64,000 bases of DNA from Imbricaverruca yamaguchii (lineage: Eukaryota > Arthropoda > Thecostraca > Neoverrucidae), in contig JAOTOL010001661.1 of the NCBI GenBank assembly GCA_034440575.1, positions 5,505,501 to 5,569,500 of the forward strand, given 5' to 3'. Both the position numbers and the translations under genes were made by a program. The notes under the pieces were generated by a model. It saw only the letters and a list, made by a program, of their open reading frames with translations, made no database searches and had not been told where the DNA came from. This document shows, one piece after another, positions 13,010 through 24,289 of this stretch; position 1 is the first letter of the stretch; every line of letters begins with the position of its first letter.

Positions 13010-13965
13010 TCCCCGACGTCCTTGCCTGATCAAAGCGCCGACGAGGTCCGCCACCAGGCTGGAATGAATGGCTCATTCCTGTACGGCCGACTGACGTCAC
13101 CTTATTTAGGGCACCAGTTACCAGGCGACGTGTCCGGCTGACCGTTTTCCCACTCCCACCGCCCCACCTCTGCTACATGGTGCATAGGATCGCCTGGCCA
13201 GACCAGTGGCACATTGCCGTAGGCCCCAGGACAGTGGATACAGCCCAGCACCGCGCTTCTGCTGAGGAAGCCAGAACAGGACCTAACGTTGCATTGCTCG
13301 CGGAACCAGAACACGACTGTGGGAACCTGCGCGTAGGTGAGCACACACACAACTACGGTGAAAACTTCAACCTGGGCTGGTACAATACTGCTGTGCAGGC
13401 ATGTGCTCCTCATGCGTGCACATCAACAGAACAGTTCAGCAGCTAACGAGCTGAGCAGGTCAATACCAAGTACTGCCCAAGTGTTTAGTTGCAAGTAAGC
13501 AACTAAAACACAGGACTGCTGTGAGAACTTACGCAGACCTCGCTCATATAGCAACAATGCTTCATGAGCCTGTAAATCAGGTGCTTCAGAAGTAGGCCAT
13601 TTGAAGGCTTTCAAATAATCATGTTTGCAGAGCGACGTTGTTGTAATATTATTGCCACAGTTAGCTTGGAAAAAAACACAAAACTAAGAACAGCCTCAAG
13701 GGTGTTTTTTCTTTCGATACAATTCATCATTAGGTTGTGTTGCAATTAATTGTGTTAGCTACTGAAACTGCATTGTAGCTTCGAAGGACATGTGCCCAGT
13801 GTGTAAATCAAGTTTGAGCTTTCTTTTTCTGAAAATTTCCTCAACTCTTATATCCATCCCTAAGGGATATGGGTGAAGAGGCTTGAACATTGTTGTTGGG
13901 GCTTAATGCATGGAGGCACGAGTACTGCCAATTTGGTAGGTGAAGCCCACCAAATATTGGTGAAG
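13010..13965. other. No recognised gene
   Basis: Unique DNA with no supported open frame or repeat. Confidence 0.5.
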
Positions 13966-14073
13966 CAGAGACATAAAGCATAAAGGCATAAAAGCTTAGT
14001 GCAACTATGAGGCACAAGGGCCCCTCTTGGTTGCGCTCTGTATACTCAACCAGTTGCCCATCAAGTCCGTCGA

Positions 14074-14907
14074 TCAGCCTTCCCTGGAATACTGAGAAGC
14101 AAGCCCTCTATTCTTATAATGATTGTCTATGCTGTTTTTGAAGATGTTCAGTGTGCTGCTACTGACAATGGTTTCTGGCAGCTGGTTCCAGTGTTCTACT
14201 ACCCTGTTGGTGAAGAAAGATTGTCTTAACCTTGTCCTGCTGTAGTTAACTTTAATTTTGAATTGATGACCTCTAATTGCATTTCTATTAAATTCAAACA
14301 TTTCCCCAAGATATCCTTTATCCAGGCCATGGACAAATTTAAAGACCTCGATGAGATCTCCTCTCAGCCTTCTATATCTAAGTGAAAACATGTTCAATTT
14401 CTTCAATCTTCCCTCATATGCCAGGTTGCATATACCATTAACCATTTGTGTAGCCCTCTTTTGTACTCTCTCTAAAAGCCAACAATCTTTTTCATAGCTA
14501 GGAGACCAAGCTTGGATGCAATATTCCAAATGTGGCCTGACATATACACAGTAAAGCTTCCTGATAACTTCCTCACTTCTATATGATACATTCCTATTCA
14601 TTTTCCCAAGCATTCTCATTGCCTCCTTCCTGGGTTTCTTGGTCTGCTCTGATAGTGATGCCCCCAATTTTGTGTGTAGAATAACACATAAATCCTTCTC
14701 CTGTTTGGTCACTGATAGTACTTGGCCACCCATCAAGTATGGAGCCTTCATATACTGCTTACCTACATGCATGATTTTGCACTTATCGAAATTACATTTC
14801 ATTTTCCATTCTTCGGACCACTTCACGAGTTCGTCTAAGACCTCTTCCAGCGAGATATGCTCATTGTGACCTGTTATTGCCCTAAAGACCTTCAAATCAA
14901 ATTTCAA
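14074..14907 (-). pseudogene. CR1 RT C-terminal part (thumb and tail)
   Basis: 277 open codons covering the region downstream of the RT active site: EWKMKCNFDKCKIMHVGKQY, the connection/thumb segment and the C-terminal NRVVEHWNQLPETIVSS block. It lacks the palm motifs and the endonuclease, so it cannot be active. It matches the right half of the 739-codon RT frame at 47460-49679. Confidence 0.88.
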
Positions 14908-15197
14908 AATCTTACTGCTTAGGCCACTTTCAATGTTATTTACAAATATAATGAACAGTAGTGGCCCCAGTACTGACCCCTGGGAACTCCATCAAGAACA
15001 TTTTACCATGATGACTTTGTACCATTTAGCATCATTCTTTGCTGTCTATCTGAAAGCCACAGCTCTATCAATTTTAAGATGCTACCTGCAATACATTGGA
15101 TCTGAAGCTGCATCATTAACCGTTTATGAGGTACCTTGCCAAAGGCCTTACTAAAGTCAAGATATGCTACATGAACCTGATATCCCCGATCAAATTG

Positions 15198-15734
15198 TTA
15201 TGTGGCGAAGTTAAAAAAGTCCAAGATCTTTGTGAGACAGGATCGCCCTTTTCTAAACCCATGTTGAGTAGCTTGAATCAATCTGTTTCCTTCCAGATAT
15301 CTAGCCATTCTATCCTTGATGATTGATTCGAGTATCTTGCAGACTAGGGATGGGAGACTTACTGGCCTATAGTTTCCAACTTTCTCGCTTTCTCCTTTCT
15401 TGAAAATAGAAACTGCATTTGCCCTTTTCCAATCTGTTGGAATTTCATTTTGTGAAACTGGTCTACAAAATATTATACTAAGTGGAAATCCCAGTTCCTT
15501 TTCAGTTTCCCGTATTAACCCAGCATAAATTTCATGAGGTCTTGCTGCCATGTTTTGCTTTATTTTCCTGATATGATTGAAAACAACACCACCATCAATG
15601 AAATCAACATCATTTATCCGATAACATGTCACTGAACTATGGTGTACGGTCGGCAGATTGGTCATATCTTCCAATGTAAACACTGATCTAAACTGCTTGT
15701 TCAGCTCCTCAACCATCTCACTATCCTCGCCCAA
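15198..15734 (-). pseudogene. CR1 RT finger/palm part
   Basis: 178 open codons containing RT blocks 1-3: WKRANAVSIFKKGESEKVGN, YRPVSLPSLVCKILESIIKD and QHGFRKGRSCLTKILDF. A later block resembling SKAFDKVPHKRL can be read past its end in another frame. It belongs to the same insertion as 14074-14907 and is separated from it by decayed palm sequence. Confidence 0.87.
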
Positions 15735-15999
15735 TCTAGTCTCATTTACTTCCAGTGGACCAATTGTGCTAGAAACTTTACTCAGCTTGTAGAAACTGAA
15801 GAAATTTTGCTGTCCCCATTGCAGTTCCTAGCCAAATCCAGTTATCTTGCCCGCTTTGCTGCTCCTGTTTTTTTCATAGTGTCTCTAGCTTTTCGATACG
15901 ACCTTAGATTTACGATATTTGAAGCTTCCTTAAACACTCTAAATGCAGCTTTCTTAGCCTCAATTGCTAAATGCAGCTTTCTTAACCTTTCTTAGAGAC

Positions 16000-16700
16000 A
16001 GCATGAGCGCACTTCCCTTCAAAGTTGCATAAAGCAACACCCCTGAGTTGGTACCTAATTTAATAATTACGCATTTAATACTCAATGTATTGTATGATCA
16101 TAACGGTAACATCTGAGAATCGGCACCGAGCGGCCGCCGTTGTTCTAGCAATGTTTGCTGCGATGCAACCACCATCTTGCCAGTGAGTATTCGAATGCAG
16201 TTGGAATGCTTGTGGGTGCTCATGCTTTTCTTTCCTGCAGACGATTTCGGTCAAATGGTTTCCTGTTGGTGTTCGACGTACATATGTAAAGTAAACAGAC
16301 TTACTAAGTGTACTATTTCAATGACATGCTGTTTCCTTAGTGCACTGTTGGATACCTTTCCTAAAACAGAGGCATGGGTCGTCGTCGACAATGCATTTTT
16401 GGCGCAGTATATCTGGCGTGCACTATACACGCGATATTGAGCGTGTTTCGAGCGGAGAGAGTCAGGACAGCTCCCTCCCCCTCTCGAGTTTCCACCCTTA
16501 CCCTGATCCTATGTAGCTACGTGTTTTGTGCTTGCGTTGTGCATGCACATGTACATGCATCCAGAACTATGATTTATTGTCTGGACGAATTCCGACGGTG
16601 TATTCGCATGCGCGCGTACGCAGCTCGGCAGTGCGAGACTCGGGCAGCTCTCGTCAGTTCCACATCACGTGGTGTCCACGAGCCGAGTGAGAGGGCGGTC
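16000..16700. other. No recognised gene
   Basis: Unique sequence between two mobile elements. A plus-strand frame at 16374-16853 runs into the SINE and is not credible as a gene. Confidence 0.5.
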
Positions 16701-16704
16701 CGAG

Positions 16705-16878
16705 ACGGCCTGCGGAGCCAGATCTTTGGCAGGAGAGCACCACCAATGATTAAGGTTGTGGGTTCGAGTCTCATCTGTCGCTACTCTTCGCCCGCAAGCA
16801 GTCGGCGTGAGAGATTGGCGACGCTACATGACTCAGCGGTCCATGTGGCGTAAAACCAATAACCAACCAACCAACCAC
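16705..16878 (+). mobile_element. tRNA-derived SINE, family A
   Basis: A B box in GTTGTGGGTTCGAGTCTC (around 16754-16771) is followed by a body GGCGTGAGAGATTGGCGACG and a tail reading GTAAAACCAATAACCAACCA. The same body and tail occur in reverse at 56838-57059, and a tail-only copy lies at 30369-30409, so this is a dispersed family. The 5' tRNA-like part is diverged. Confidence 0.8.
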
Positions 16879-16989
16879 CACTAATTGCCGCCGTGGCCTG
16901 ACCGATGGGACCAGGCGGTGGTAATGGGCTGGAGCGAGTCGGCACGATTTGTCTTGGCTGTCAATAGGCATACCGAGCTGCTCACCGGG

Positions 16990-17115
16990 TGCATGGCGAA
17001 AGGCGTCCAACAGGATATCGATCCATCCCGTAGAGGCGAACGTCGCCCAACAGGATACCGATCCATCCTGCAGAGGCAAACGGCGTCCAACAGAACACGG
17101 ATCCATCCTGTAACG
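16990..17115. repeat. ~36-bp tandem repeat, three copies
   Basis: Three adjacent diverged units each contain CAACAGGATAYCGATCCATC or a close variant. It is too short to interpret further. Confidence 0.75.
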
Positions 17116-17249
17116 GAAGGAACTCAATCAACAGAAGGTTAGATTTCCCAGGGAAATCACCTCAACTATTTGTCTTCCGAGAACAGGAATTATAATATAT
17201 CCAGTATTGGACCTACATTTTCCTGCCAAGAACACTAAAAAAGTCACTG

Positions 17250-18250
17250 ATAAAGTCATAGGCATAAAGTGTTCAGACTTAATAAGAGTCGCAGGAGCCC
17301 ATCTTGGCTAAGCCTGCAAAGGATGGATATCATAAGCCTGGAAAAAGATATCCAGCACCCCAACCGATACCACGTCATAAATTCCAAAGAAACTATCCCC
17401 CAACATTCTACACAACTACCAATGGCCATCTACCTAACTGTCCAGCCATATTCCTTCGACTCAGTGTGACAGACATGTGGATCGAGTGCCCCATCAATAA
17501 TTTTAAACTCCATACATGCCTGCTTAAAGGGGCTTGCTTTGGGAACATCGAACAACATAAATGTCACCATACGCCCATTTGCCACACCTATTTTTCCTTA
17601 ACGCTACTGAAAGCCTCATCGTACTTATTGCGGAGCAATTCCAGTACTCTCATAATCAGATGTAACCCGTCTAATGCAAACATTTCAGTCCTCCCCCCAA
17701 AAGTCCCCTGTCAATATAAGAACACCCCATACTTCTTGCAAATCTTGGCTACCTTGCTATCCATTTCGATGGCCCCAGGATACACTTGCGCTTACTCTGA
17801 GAAGGATGGACGTTATTACTACTATCTTCTTACTTTCTGCTCACCTACATATCAAAGCCCTGTACTCTTTGATTGTTTCCTCAACTTTACCTCGTTGTAC
17901 AGCATTCACACCAACATGTGCAATTACTGTTGCATCCTCTCCATTTCTCTTTATCACTCCTTCTAACCTATCGCCAAGACACTTTACTAGGGTTCCTGGG
18001 AAGCGTATTTGAGTCCTACTCGAGTCCCTGCTGCAAAATGAACGATCCCCACACATAACTCCTATAACTAAAAATGAACTATCACTATCTCTAGGTACCT
18101 TCTCACTCCTACCTCCATCCCGAGTAGCATCACTCTCGTTATCTTGCAATGCCTCGAACCTGTCATGCATTTCGAGACCAGAGTCCATTTTCCTTGAGGC
18201 TATCCCAGTGCTCCTACACATAGTCACTGTCCACTCCCTTCTCCCAACGT
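17250..18250 (-). mobile_element. CR1-type copy with ORF1 and 3' end but no endonuclease/RT
   Basis: The minus strand reads a 3' terminus (17257-17320) matching the end of the CR1 at 45.97-49.96 kb (GGCTTAATAAGGGCCACAAG region). Within about 250 bp it passes into ORF1-like sequence (17550-18230). The open stretch 18227-17841 shows DRFEALQDNESDATRDGG and GDRLEGVIKRNGEDATVIAH, matching the same positions of ORF1 at 46.2-46.6 kb. The roughly 2.8 kb of endonuclease and RT expected between is absent. The SGNH-type motifs are decayed (GVNA where GVND is expected). Confidence 0.75.
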
Positions 18251-18259
18251 GGGCTTCAC

Positions 18260-20430
18260 TACTATAATCATCACTAGCACTCCTATAATCCTGCGCCTGG
18301 CCTACTTAACAGTCATTTCCTATAATGAGCCCCACCAATAAACACCTCAGGCATTCCACCTCCCTTGCCAACATTTATGCCTTCCTACTCAAGTACCCGA
18401 TGACCTCCCTACACTCAGATTTTCCACATCCGCCTTCCATTTTCACAGCGAATTTGTTACATTTTATGTTTGTATTTGTATTTCGTTTTAAACTTTTTTT
18501 TTATTTAGCACTAGATTAGTGAGTACCTAGTTCTTGCTAAACATACACCTCCTACTTTTCCAAAACATAAAGCTGACTAGCAACCAACGTAACTGATCCG
18601 TATACGAGGTACCTAGGTTAATGCAATTAACACTCACTTGCTCTGCACACACACAATAGGTAAAACAACTATCCTACTCACAGAAACTAAGCTTAGACCA
18701 CTTCCACAATTTGGAAAACCCAAGGGAGCTATTCACTATAACGTATCAATATATAGAAGTTGCCAGCGACTAAGGGGAACTGTTCAACATCAGCAATCTA
18801 TCCAATCTAATTCATTTATAAAACACGATCTAGTTTCACTCGCACAAAAGAAACAACAAACTATCCCTCTGTTTACAGAATCTAAGCTAAGCGAAACTAA
18901 GCTTGGAGTGATCTTGTTGAGCCAAAACCCATACCTGTTATACACTTGAAGTAATCAATATGCAATTCCTAAACTTAGACGTACATAGTAAAGTCGGTAC
19001 CATTATATAAACTGTTCGCCTGTGACAACTTTATTCCAGGTAAATATTTTTCTCCAAAATTAATGCAAATATAATCTAAATGAAACCAAGGTAACCCCAT
19101 AATTACAATTGTTGGAGCAGACCAAGGTAATTCGTTTCGTACAGGTAGTTTGTTGTAGCTCAAGCCATAAGTCAAAAAGCTAGATTTAACTAAGATAATG
19201 TAAGTCATCTACATCGATTTAAACTCACCACCTTAAGAATCTATCACAAAAAGAAAACACAAACGGATCCCTCCAACATCACCTGAATAGAAACCTAAGC
19301 CACGTGGCCGCGCCACCCGCCTACAATGCGTCCACGCGACCGAGTCACTATACATAATCCTACAAGTCTAGAGTGTGCCTAAGATTATTCAGGTATACCC
19401 GAATTAAGCAACCTAGCATCTCCAACTTCACCTACCACCTAAAACAAAACAACCTCTCCCTCTACTAACCACGTGTGTAGACAACCTTTTCCTCACCAGT
19501 CTTCCTTCGTAGAGAGCGGGGAAAACACGTCCGGTCGCGATGAGAGGAGAGCAGCAACACTTCTACGAGCAGCCTTCAGAACTGAAGCACTCATGTACTT
19601 TATCACTATTCCCGTAACTCCTGTTGATCTGCCTATTCACCACACTGCAAGCCAGAAATACGATAGATTGAGGGGCGGGGCGGAGAAAAACGTGGATGAG
19701 GGGATCACGGAGGCCACTCTCGGGGGAGTTGGCGAGATTCTGACGCGACCGTACCATATATCAGTGGGGATAAGCAGTGATGGGATGGAACGCCAGAAGG
19801 GGCAGAAATCACCAGTCGAAACAAACAACAACGTGACTCCTCACCCGATAGTCTTATCGGCGACGGGTAAAAAGGTGCGTACGAAGCATGCCTGTCAGAC
19901 GAAGCTCCTCAGTACCGACCAACGAAGACCAGGGTGTACATATGCCACAGATGGATGAACGCTACTGTAACCAGCCAGTCACAGAACAGACCGAAGGCCA
20001 ACCGCGGACAGCCGTACCCCACCAATAAAAATTGTCTTCTTCCTCACTTGGCATGGGCTGAATGAGTAGAAAATTAATGGATGAGAATTATGAAAATTGG
20101 CGGACTTGGAATAACAGTGGGGATTAAATTCAACCATCACGCATTCGTTTGTCCGCATAAGCAGAACTTTATTACTTCCTTCGATTGGCTCAGCTTAGCT
20201 TAGTTCGGTTTATTCGTGCAACATGAACGGGTATGGAAGTCCGATTATAATTGAAGTGATGGAGGTAAAATCACCAAAATGTGCACAAGAAATACAGTAA
20301 TAATGAACACCACCAAACAATCCTTGAAAACACAGCTCTAGTTCAGTCCTCATTTGATGGCTACATTGCGCAAGGTTCGTTTTAGGTCATGAATTTACTT
20401 GGTGGTGGGTTTGTTAATACATGCTGGTGA
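18260..20430. other. No recognised gene
   Basis: Mostly unique AT-rich sequence. A plus frame at 19473-19958 (161 codons) lacks a recognised domain and clear coding bias. No RNA gene or repeat family was identified. Confidence 0.5.
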
Positions 20431-20433
20431 TCG

Positions 20434-20452
20434 TATATATATATATATATAT
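20434..20452. repeat. Short (TA)n tract
   Basis: A 19-bp TA tract. Confidence 0.9.
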
Positions 20453-20469
20453 CAACACTACTTAAATTC

Positions 20470-21105
20470 GATGACGTTTAATTATTCATGTGCGTAAAGT
20501 TTCAATGATTTGGTAAGGTGAGTTCCACTTCGGGCTTCCATGGGGCATCATCTCCAAGGCTCCAAATGAGGAGGGATCAGTTAGAAATCGGTGGGAAGGA
20601 CGGGGGGGGGGGGTCGTGGCAATGAGTAGTTCGTCCGCCTATATAAAAGCGAAACCACTCACAGAAACGCTGGATTGCACCGTTATATCACTGGTATCGC
20701 GCACCGAAGCGGTGGTACCGTTTGTAGTTGGCCAGCACCCCGGAAATCCAAATACAATTTTCCTGTTATAAGCAATTCATTTGAAATAGTTCTTATAAAA
20801 GCGCTTTTCGAGGAGCTGGTCAAGAAGGTTCTGTGCACCCAGAGACAACAATGCTGTCAACCGAGGTAGGGGGCTGGATAACCTCACCATTGCATTGGTC
20901 ATTTAGTTATTAGCTTCTATGAATCATCCGACTACTTTTGGTAATCCACCATTGTCTCCGTATGAAGCTATCTTTCTCGAAAACTTGGAACCAAATATGA
21001 TATCATCAGTTCCGCTTCTGTGAAGCACACTTTGGAATGAAGGAAGGTACGGCCATCACGGTCTTCATACGGTCGGTACCGTGTACAGATCCGATTGCAG
21101 CTCGG
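20470..21105. other. No recognised gene
   Basis: Unique sequence with a run of 10 G near 20600; no supported feature. Confidence 0.5.
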
Positions 21106-21109
21106 GACG

Positions 21110-21910
21110 TACGGCGACCTGTACCAGAAGCTGTCAGCCCCTCTAACCGGTACCGTGTGCAGGCCAGGCTGTAAGGTGACCTGTACCGGAGGCCGTCAGC
21201 CCCTCTGACCGGTACCGTGTGCAGGCCAGGCTGTAAGGTGACCTGTACCGGAGGCCGTCAGCCCCTCTGACCGGTACCGTGTGCAGGCCAGGCTGTAAGG
21301 TGACCTGTACCGGAGGCCGTCAGTCCCTGTGACCTGTACCGTGTGCAGGCCAGGCTGTAAGGTGACCTGTACCGGAGGCCGTCAGCCCCTCTGACCGGTA
21401 CCGTGTGCAGGCCAGGCTGTAAGGTGACCTGTACCGGCGGCCGTCAGCCCCTCTGAGGTACCGTTTGCAGGCCAGGCTGTAAGGTGACCTGTACCGGAGG
21501 CCGTCAGCCCCTCTGACCGGTACCGTGTGCAGGCCAGGCTGTAAGGTGACCTGTACCGGAGGCCGTCAGCCCCTCTGGCCGGTACCGTGTGCAGGCCAGG
21601 CTGTAAGGTGACCTGTACCGGAGGCCGTCAGCCCCTCTGGCCGGTACCGTGTGCAGGCCAGGCTGTAAGGTGACCTGTACCGGCGGCCGTCAGCCCCTCT
21701 GACCGGTACCGTGTGCAGGCCAGGCTGTAAGGTGACCTGTACCGGAGGCCGTCAGCCCCTCTGACCGGTACCGTGTGCAGGCCAGGCTGTAAGGTGACCT
21801 GTACCGGAGGCCGTCAGCCCCTCTGGCCGGTACCGTGTGCAGGCCAGGCTGTAAGATGACCTGTGCCGGAGGCCGTCAGCCCCTCTGACCGGTACCGTGT
21901 GCAGCCCCGG
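21110..21910. repeat. 62-bp minisatellite
   Basis: About 13 units of 62 bp containing GCCAGGCTGTAAGGTGACCT and GTACCGGAGGCCGTCAGCCC. Most units carry the palindrome CGGTACCG. Variants are CTGACC versus CTGGCC and GGAGGCC versus GGCGGCC. One unit near 21450 is shortened. Confidence 0.95.
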
Positions 21911-22114
21911 CTGCCGCGCGGACCACGGCCGTACTATCAGCAGCGACGACCGTAGGATGTCGAGCCGCGCACCGTAACGCGTTCGGACAGCTCGGCTCGA
22001 CTGACAGAAACCCGAGCCGAGGCCGGCCGCGCCACCCAAAACCGCAGTCAAAACGGCGGCACACAGTCGGGTGGGACCGCACTGCAGCGGTCACAGCCGG
22101 CGGCGATTACCGCT

Positions 22115-22566
22115 CAATCGCCGACGCCACACCACACTGTGGTGCTGTGACCAACTATATACTCATACGACGCCACACTATACTGTGGTTCTGCGGCCAA
22201 CTATATACTCATACGACGCCACACTATACTGTGGTGCTGCGGCCAACTATATACTCATACGACGCCACACTATACTGTGGTGCTGCGGCCAACTATACAC
22301 TCAAACGACGCCACACTACATTGTGGTTCTGCGGCCAACAATATACTCATACGACGCCACACTATACTGTGGTGCTGCGGCCAACTATATACTCATACGA
22401 CGCCACACTATACTGTGGTGCTACGGCCAGCTATATACTCATACGATGCCACACCTGTGCCACACTACACCGTAGTGCTGTGGCCAGCTATATACTCATG
22501 CGACGCCACACCTGCGCCACACTACACTGTGGTGCTGCGGTCAGCTCATACGACGCCACACCACAC
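22115..22566. repeat. 46-bp minisatellite
   Basis: About ten units of 46 bp containing GTGGTGCTGCGGCCAACTAT and ACTCATACGACGCCACACTA; the last units are diverged. A further unit at 22750-22788 is separated from the array by a SINE and was originally contiguous with it. Confidence 0.94.
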
Positions 22567-22575
22567 TGTGGTGCC

Positions 22576-22749
22576 CCGAATGGTGAAGGTGTCGGGCTCT
22601 GAGTACCAAAGGTCCCGGGTTCGACATTAGCGCCGCTCAGGACATTTCCCAGTCCTGCGCCCCACAGGCGAAACAGTGTGGGCGGCGTCATTACCTGTGA
22701 ATGTGCACAAAGTGCGTCGTGAGCCACCCAATAAACAAACAAACAACAT
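22576..22749 (+). mobile_element. tRNA-derived SINE inserted inside the 46-bp array
   Basis: The head carries an A-box-like TGGTGAAGGTGTCGGGCTCT and the B box GTCCCGGGTTCGACAT. The body ends in an ACAAACAAACAAC-type tail. The 9-bp target TGTGGTGCC, part of the minisatellite unit, is present on both sides (22567-22575 and 22750-22758). This fixes the insertion boundaries and shows the array is older than the SINE. Confidence 0.85.
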
Positions 22750-22789
22750 TGTGGTGCCGCGGTCAACTATATACTCATACGAATGCGCA

Positions 22790-23690
22790 AACCAATGTAC
22801 AATCAAGGTGTTGGGAAATGACTTCGATGAGGTCCAAGGATATGCGGATTCAGAATCTGTCCAATGTCATTTTAATGAGTGGAAGCATTGGCCCCAGTCA
22901 GCTTCTGGTGAAATATAATTGTGAAGGTTACATCGGGCAGTCATACTTTCACCAATTCTCTCTACGAACAAGAACGATATGAGCGGATTTTGAAGAGTTA
23001 AAAGCAAAGGGACTTACCCAATTCTGCCGAAGTCAACCAGATGTAGAACGCTGGGAAAAACTTAAAATCTGGCTGCAGGCAGTGTATTGGTTGAATTACC
23101 ACACCTCAATTTCCCTGGCATCTACCAATGGACATTGTGTTGCTTACTGATTTGTAATGGTATTGCTTGATCTCGAATAGCTATGCTGTAAGGGCTTTCC
23201 GACATGCCGACAACCACCGCATCATGTCGAAAATACTAGTTCAGCCTTCCCAAACCACAATCCATGCGACTGACTACGCTGCCCCCACCGGTTTTCCTTA
23301 CGCCTTGTTTGTCCGCCTATCTGTGGAAGAGCCTGACATAGTCGGTCTCGATGTGGTGTTCCTTAAGGCGGCGACAGCCATCGACACTGCGCGGACGGCC
23401 TCGGTCGGCTCCGTAGAGTCGGCAGCGGCGTACGTGGCGTGCGCCTTAACTACAGGTGAGCTAAATTATGCCGCTGCCTGTCTGGCCGGCCGACGACGAC
23501 TATCGCCCCCTGGCGTCCAATCCTGTAAACAAGGCGACACGCGACGCCGCCCACCGCATACAAACTGGCCGGGATCGGTGGTGCCGGCACTGCGCGACAG
23601 ATGTCGCCGACAGGCCGACTCGTACATCGACACGACACGCGCGGCCCGACACACGGCGGGCCGGTCAGTCGGCGGGGCCGCGGCCTCACC
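22790..23690. other. No recognised gene
   Basis: A plus-strand frame from 23167 stays open for 377 codons only because it runs into the following GC-rich array. Its non-repetitive first part shows no domain. Confidence 0.5.
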
Positions 23691-23699
23691 AGCGCGCGC

Positions 23700-24275
23700 C
23701 GTCCGCCCCGCACCCGGCGCTGGTCACCCGCCTCCGCGGAGGACCGTCCGCCCTGCACCCGGCGCTGGTCACCCCCGCACCCGGCGCTGGTCACCCCCTC
23801 CGCGGAGGACCGTCCGCCCGGCACCCGGCGCTGGTCACCCGCCTCCGCGGAGGACCGTCCCCCCTGCACCCGGCGCCGTCCGCCCCGCACCTGGCGCCTC
23901 CGCGGAGGACCGTCCGCCCCGCACCCGGCGCTGGTCACCCGCCTCCGCGGAGGACCGTCCGCCCTGCACCCGGCGCTGGTCACCCGCCTCCGCGGAGGAC
24001 CGTCCGCCCTGCACCCGGCGCCGTCCGCCCCGCACCCGGCGACGGTCACCCGCCTCCGCGGAGGACCGTCCGCCCTGCACCCGGCGCTGGTCACCCGCCT
24101 CCGCGGAGGACCGTCCGCCCTGCACCCGGCGCCGTCCGCCCCGCACCCGGCGCTGGTCACCCGCCTCCGCGGAGGACCGTCCGCCCTGCAGCCGACGTTG
24201 GTCACCCGCCTCCGCGGAGGACCGTCCGTCCTGCAGCCGACGTTGGTCGCCCCCCCCCCCCAGACCTCCGCGGAG
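23700..24275. repeat. 45-bp minisatellite with a 12-bp palindrome per unit
   Basis: About 13 units around 45 bp built on GCCTCCGCGGAGGACCGTCC and CACCCGGCGCTGGTCA, with shorter variants ending GCGCCGTCCGCC. Every full unit contains the perfect palindrome CCTCCGCGGAGG. The open frames up to 377 codons are repeat by-products. Confidence 0.94.
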
Positions 24276-24289
24276 GCGCGCGATTCGTG

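Larger units (their letters stand above)
13970..15995 (-). mobile_element. 5'-truncated CR1-type LINE copy (RT pseudogene)
   Basis: Minus-strand frames at 15734-15198 and 14907-14074 align piecewise with the RT of the better copy at 47460-49679. Shared landmarks are FKKGESEKVGNYRPVSL, QHGFRKGRSCLTKILDF, VRPHLEYCIQAWSP and LRYRRLRGDLIEVFKFVHGL. Codons before 15734 also match to about 15990, where the element stops, consistent with 5' truncation. The catalytic FADD region between the two frames is broken by stops and frameshifts. The 3' end carries the conserved GGGCCCTTGTG phrase and a tail of TTTATG-type short repeats (13970-14005). Confidence 0.9.

Noticed and set aside
14074..18227. 13.97-18.25 kb as a single CR1 insertion
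   Set aside because: A CR1 3' end at 17257-17320 separates the two parts, and a SINE and unique DNA lie between, so at least two independent insertions are needed.
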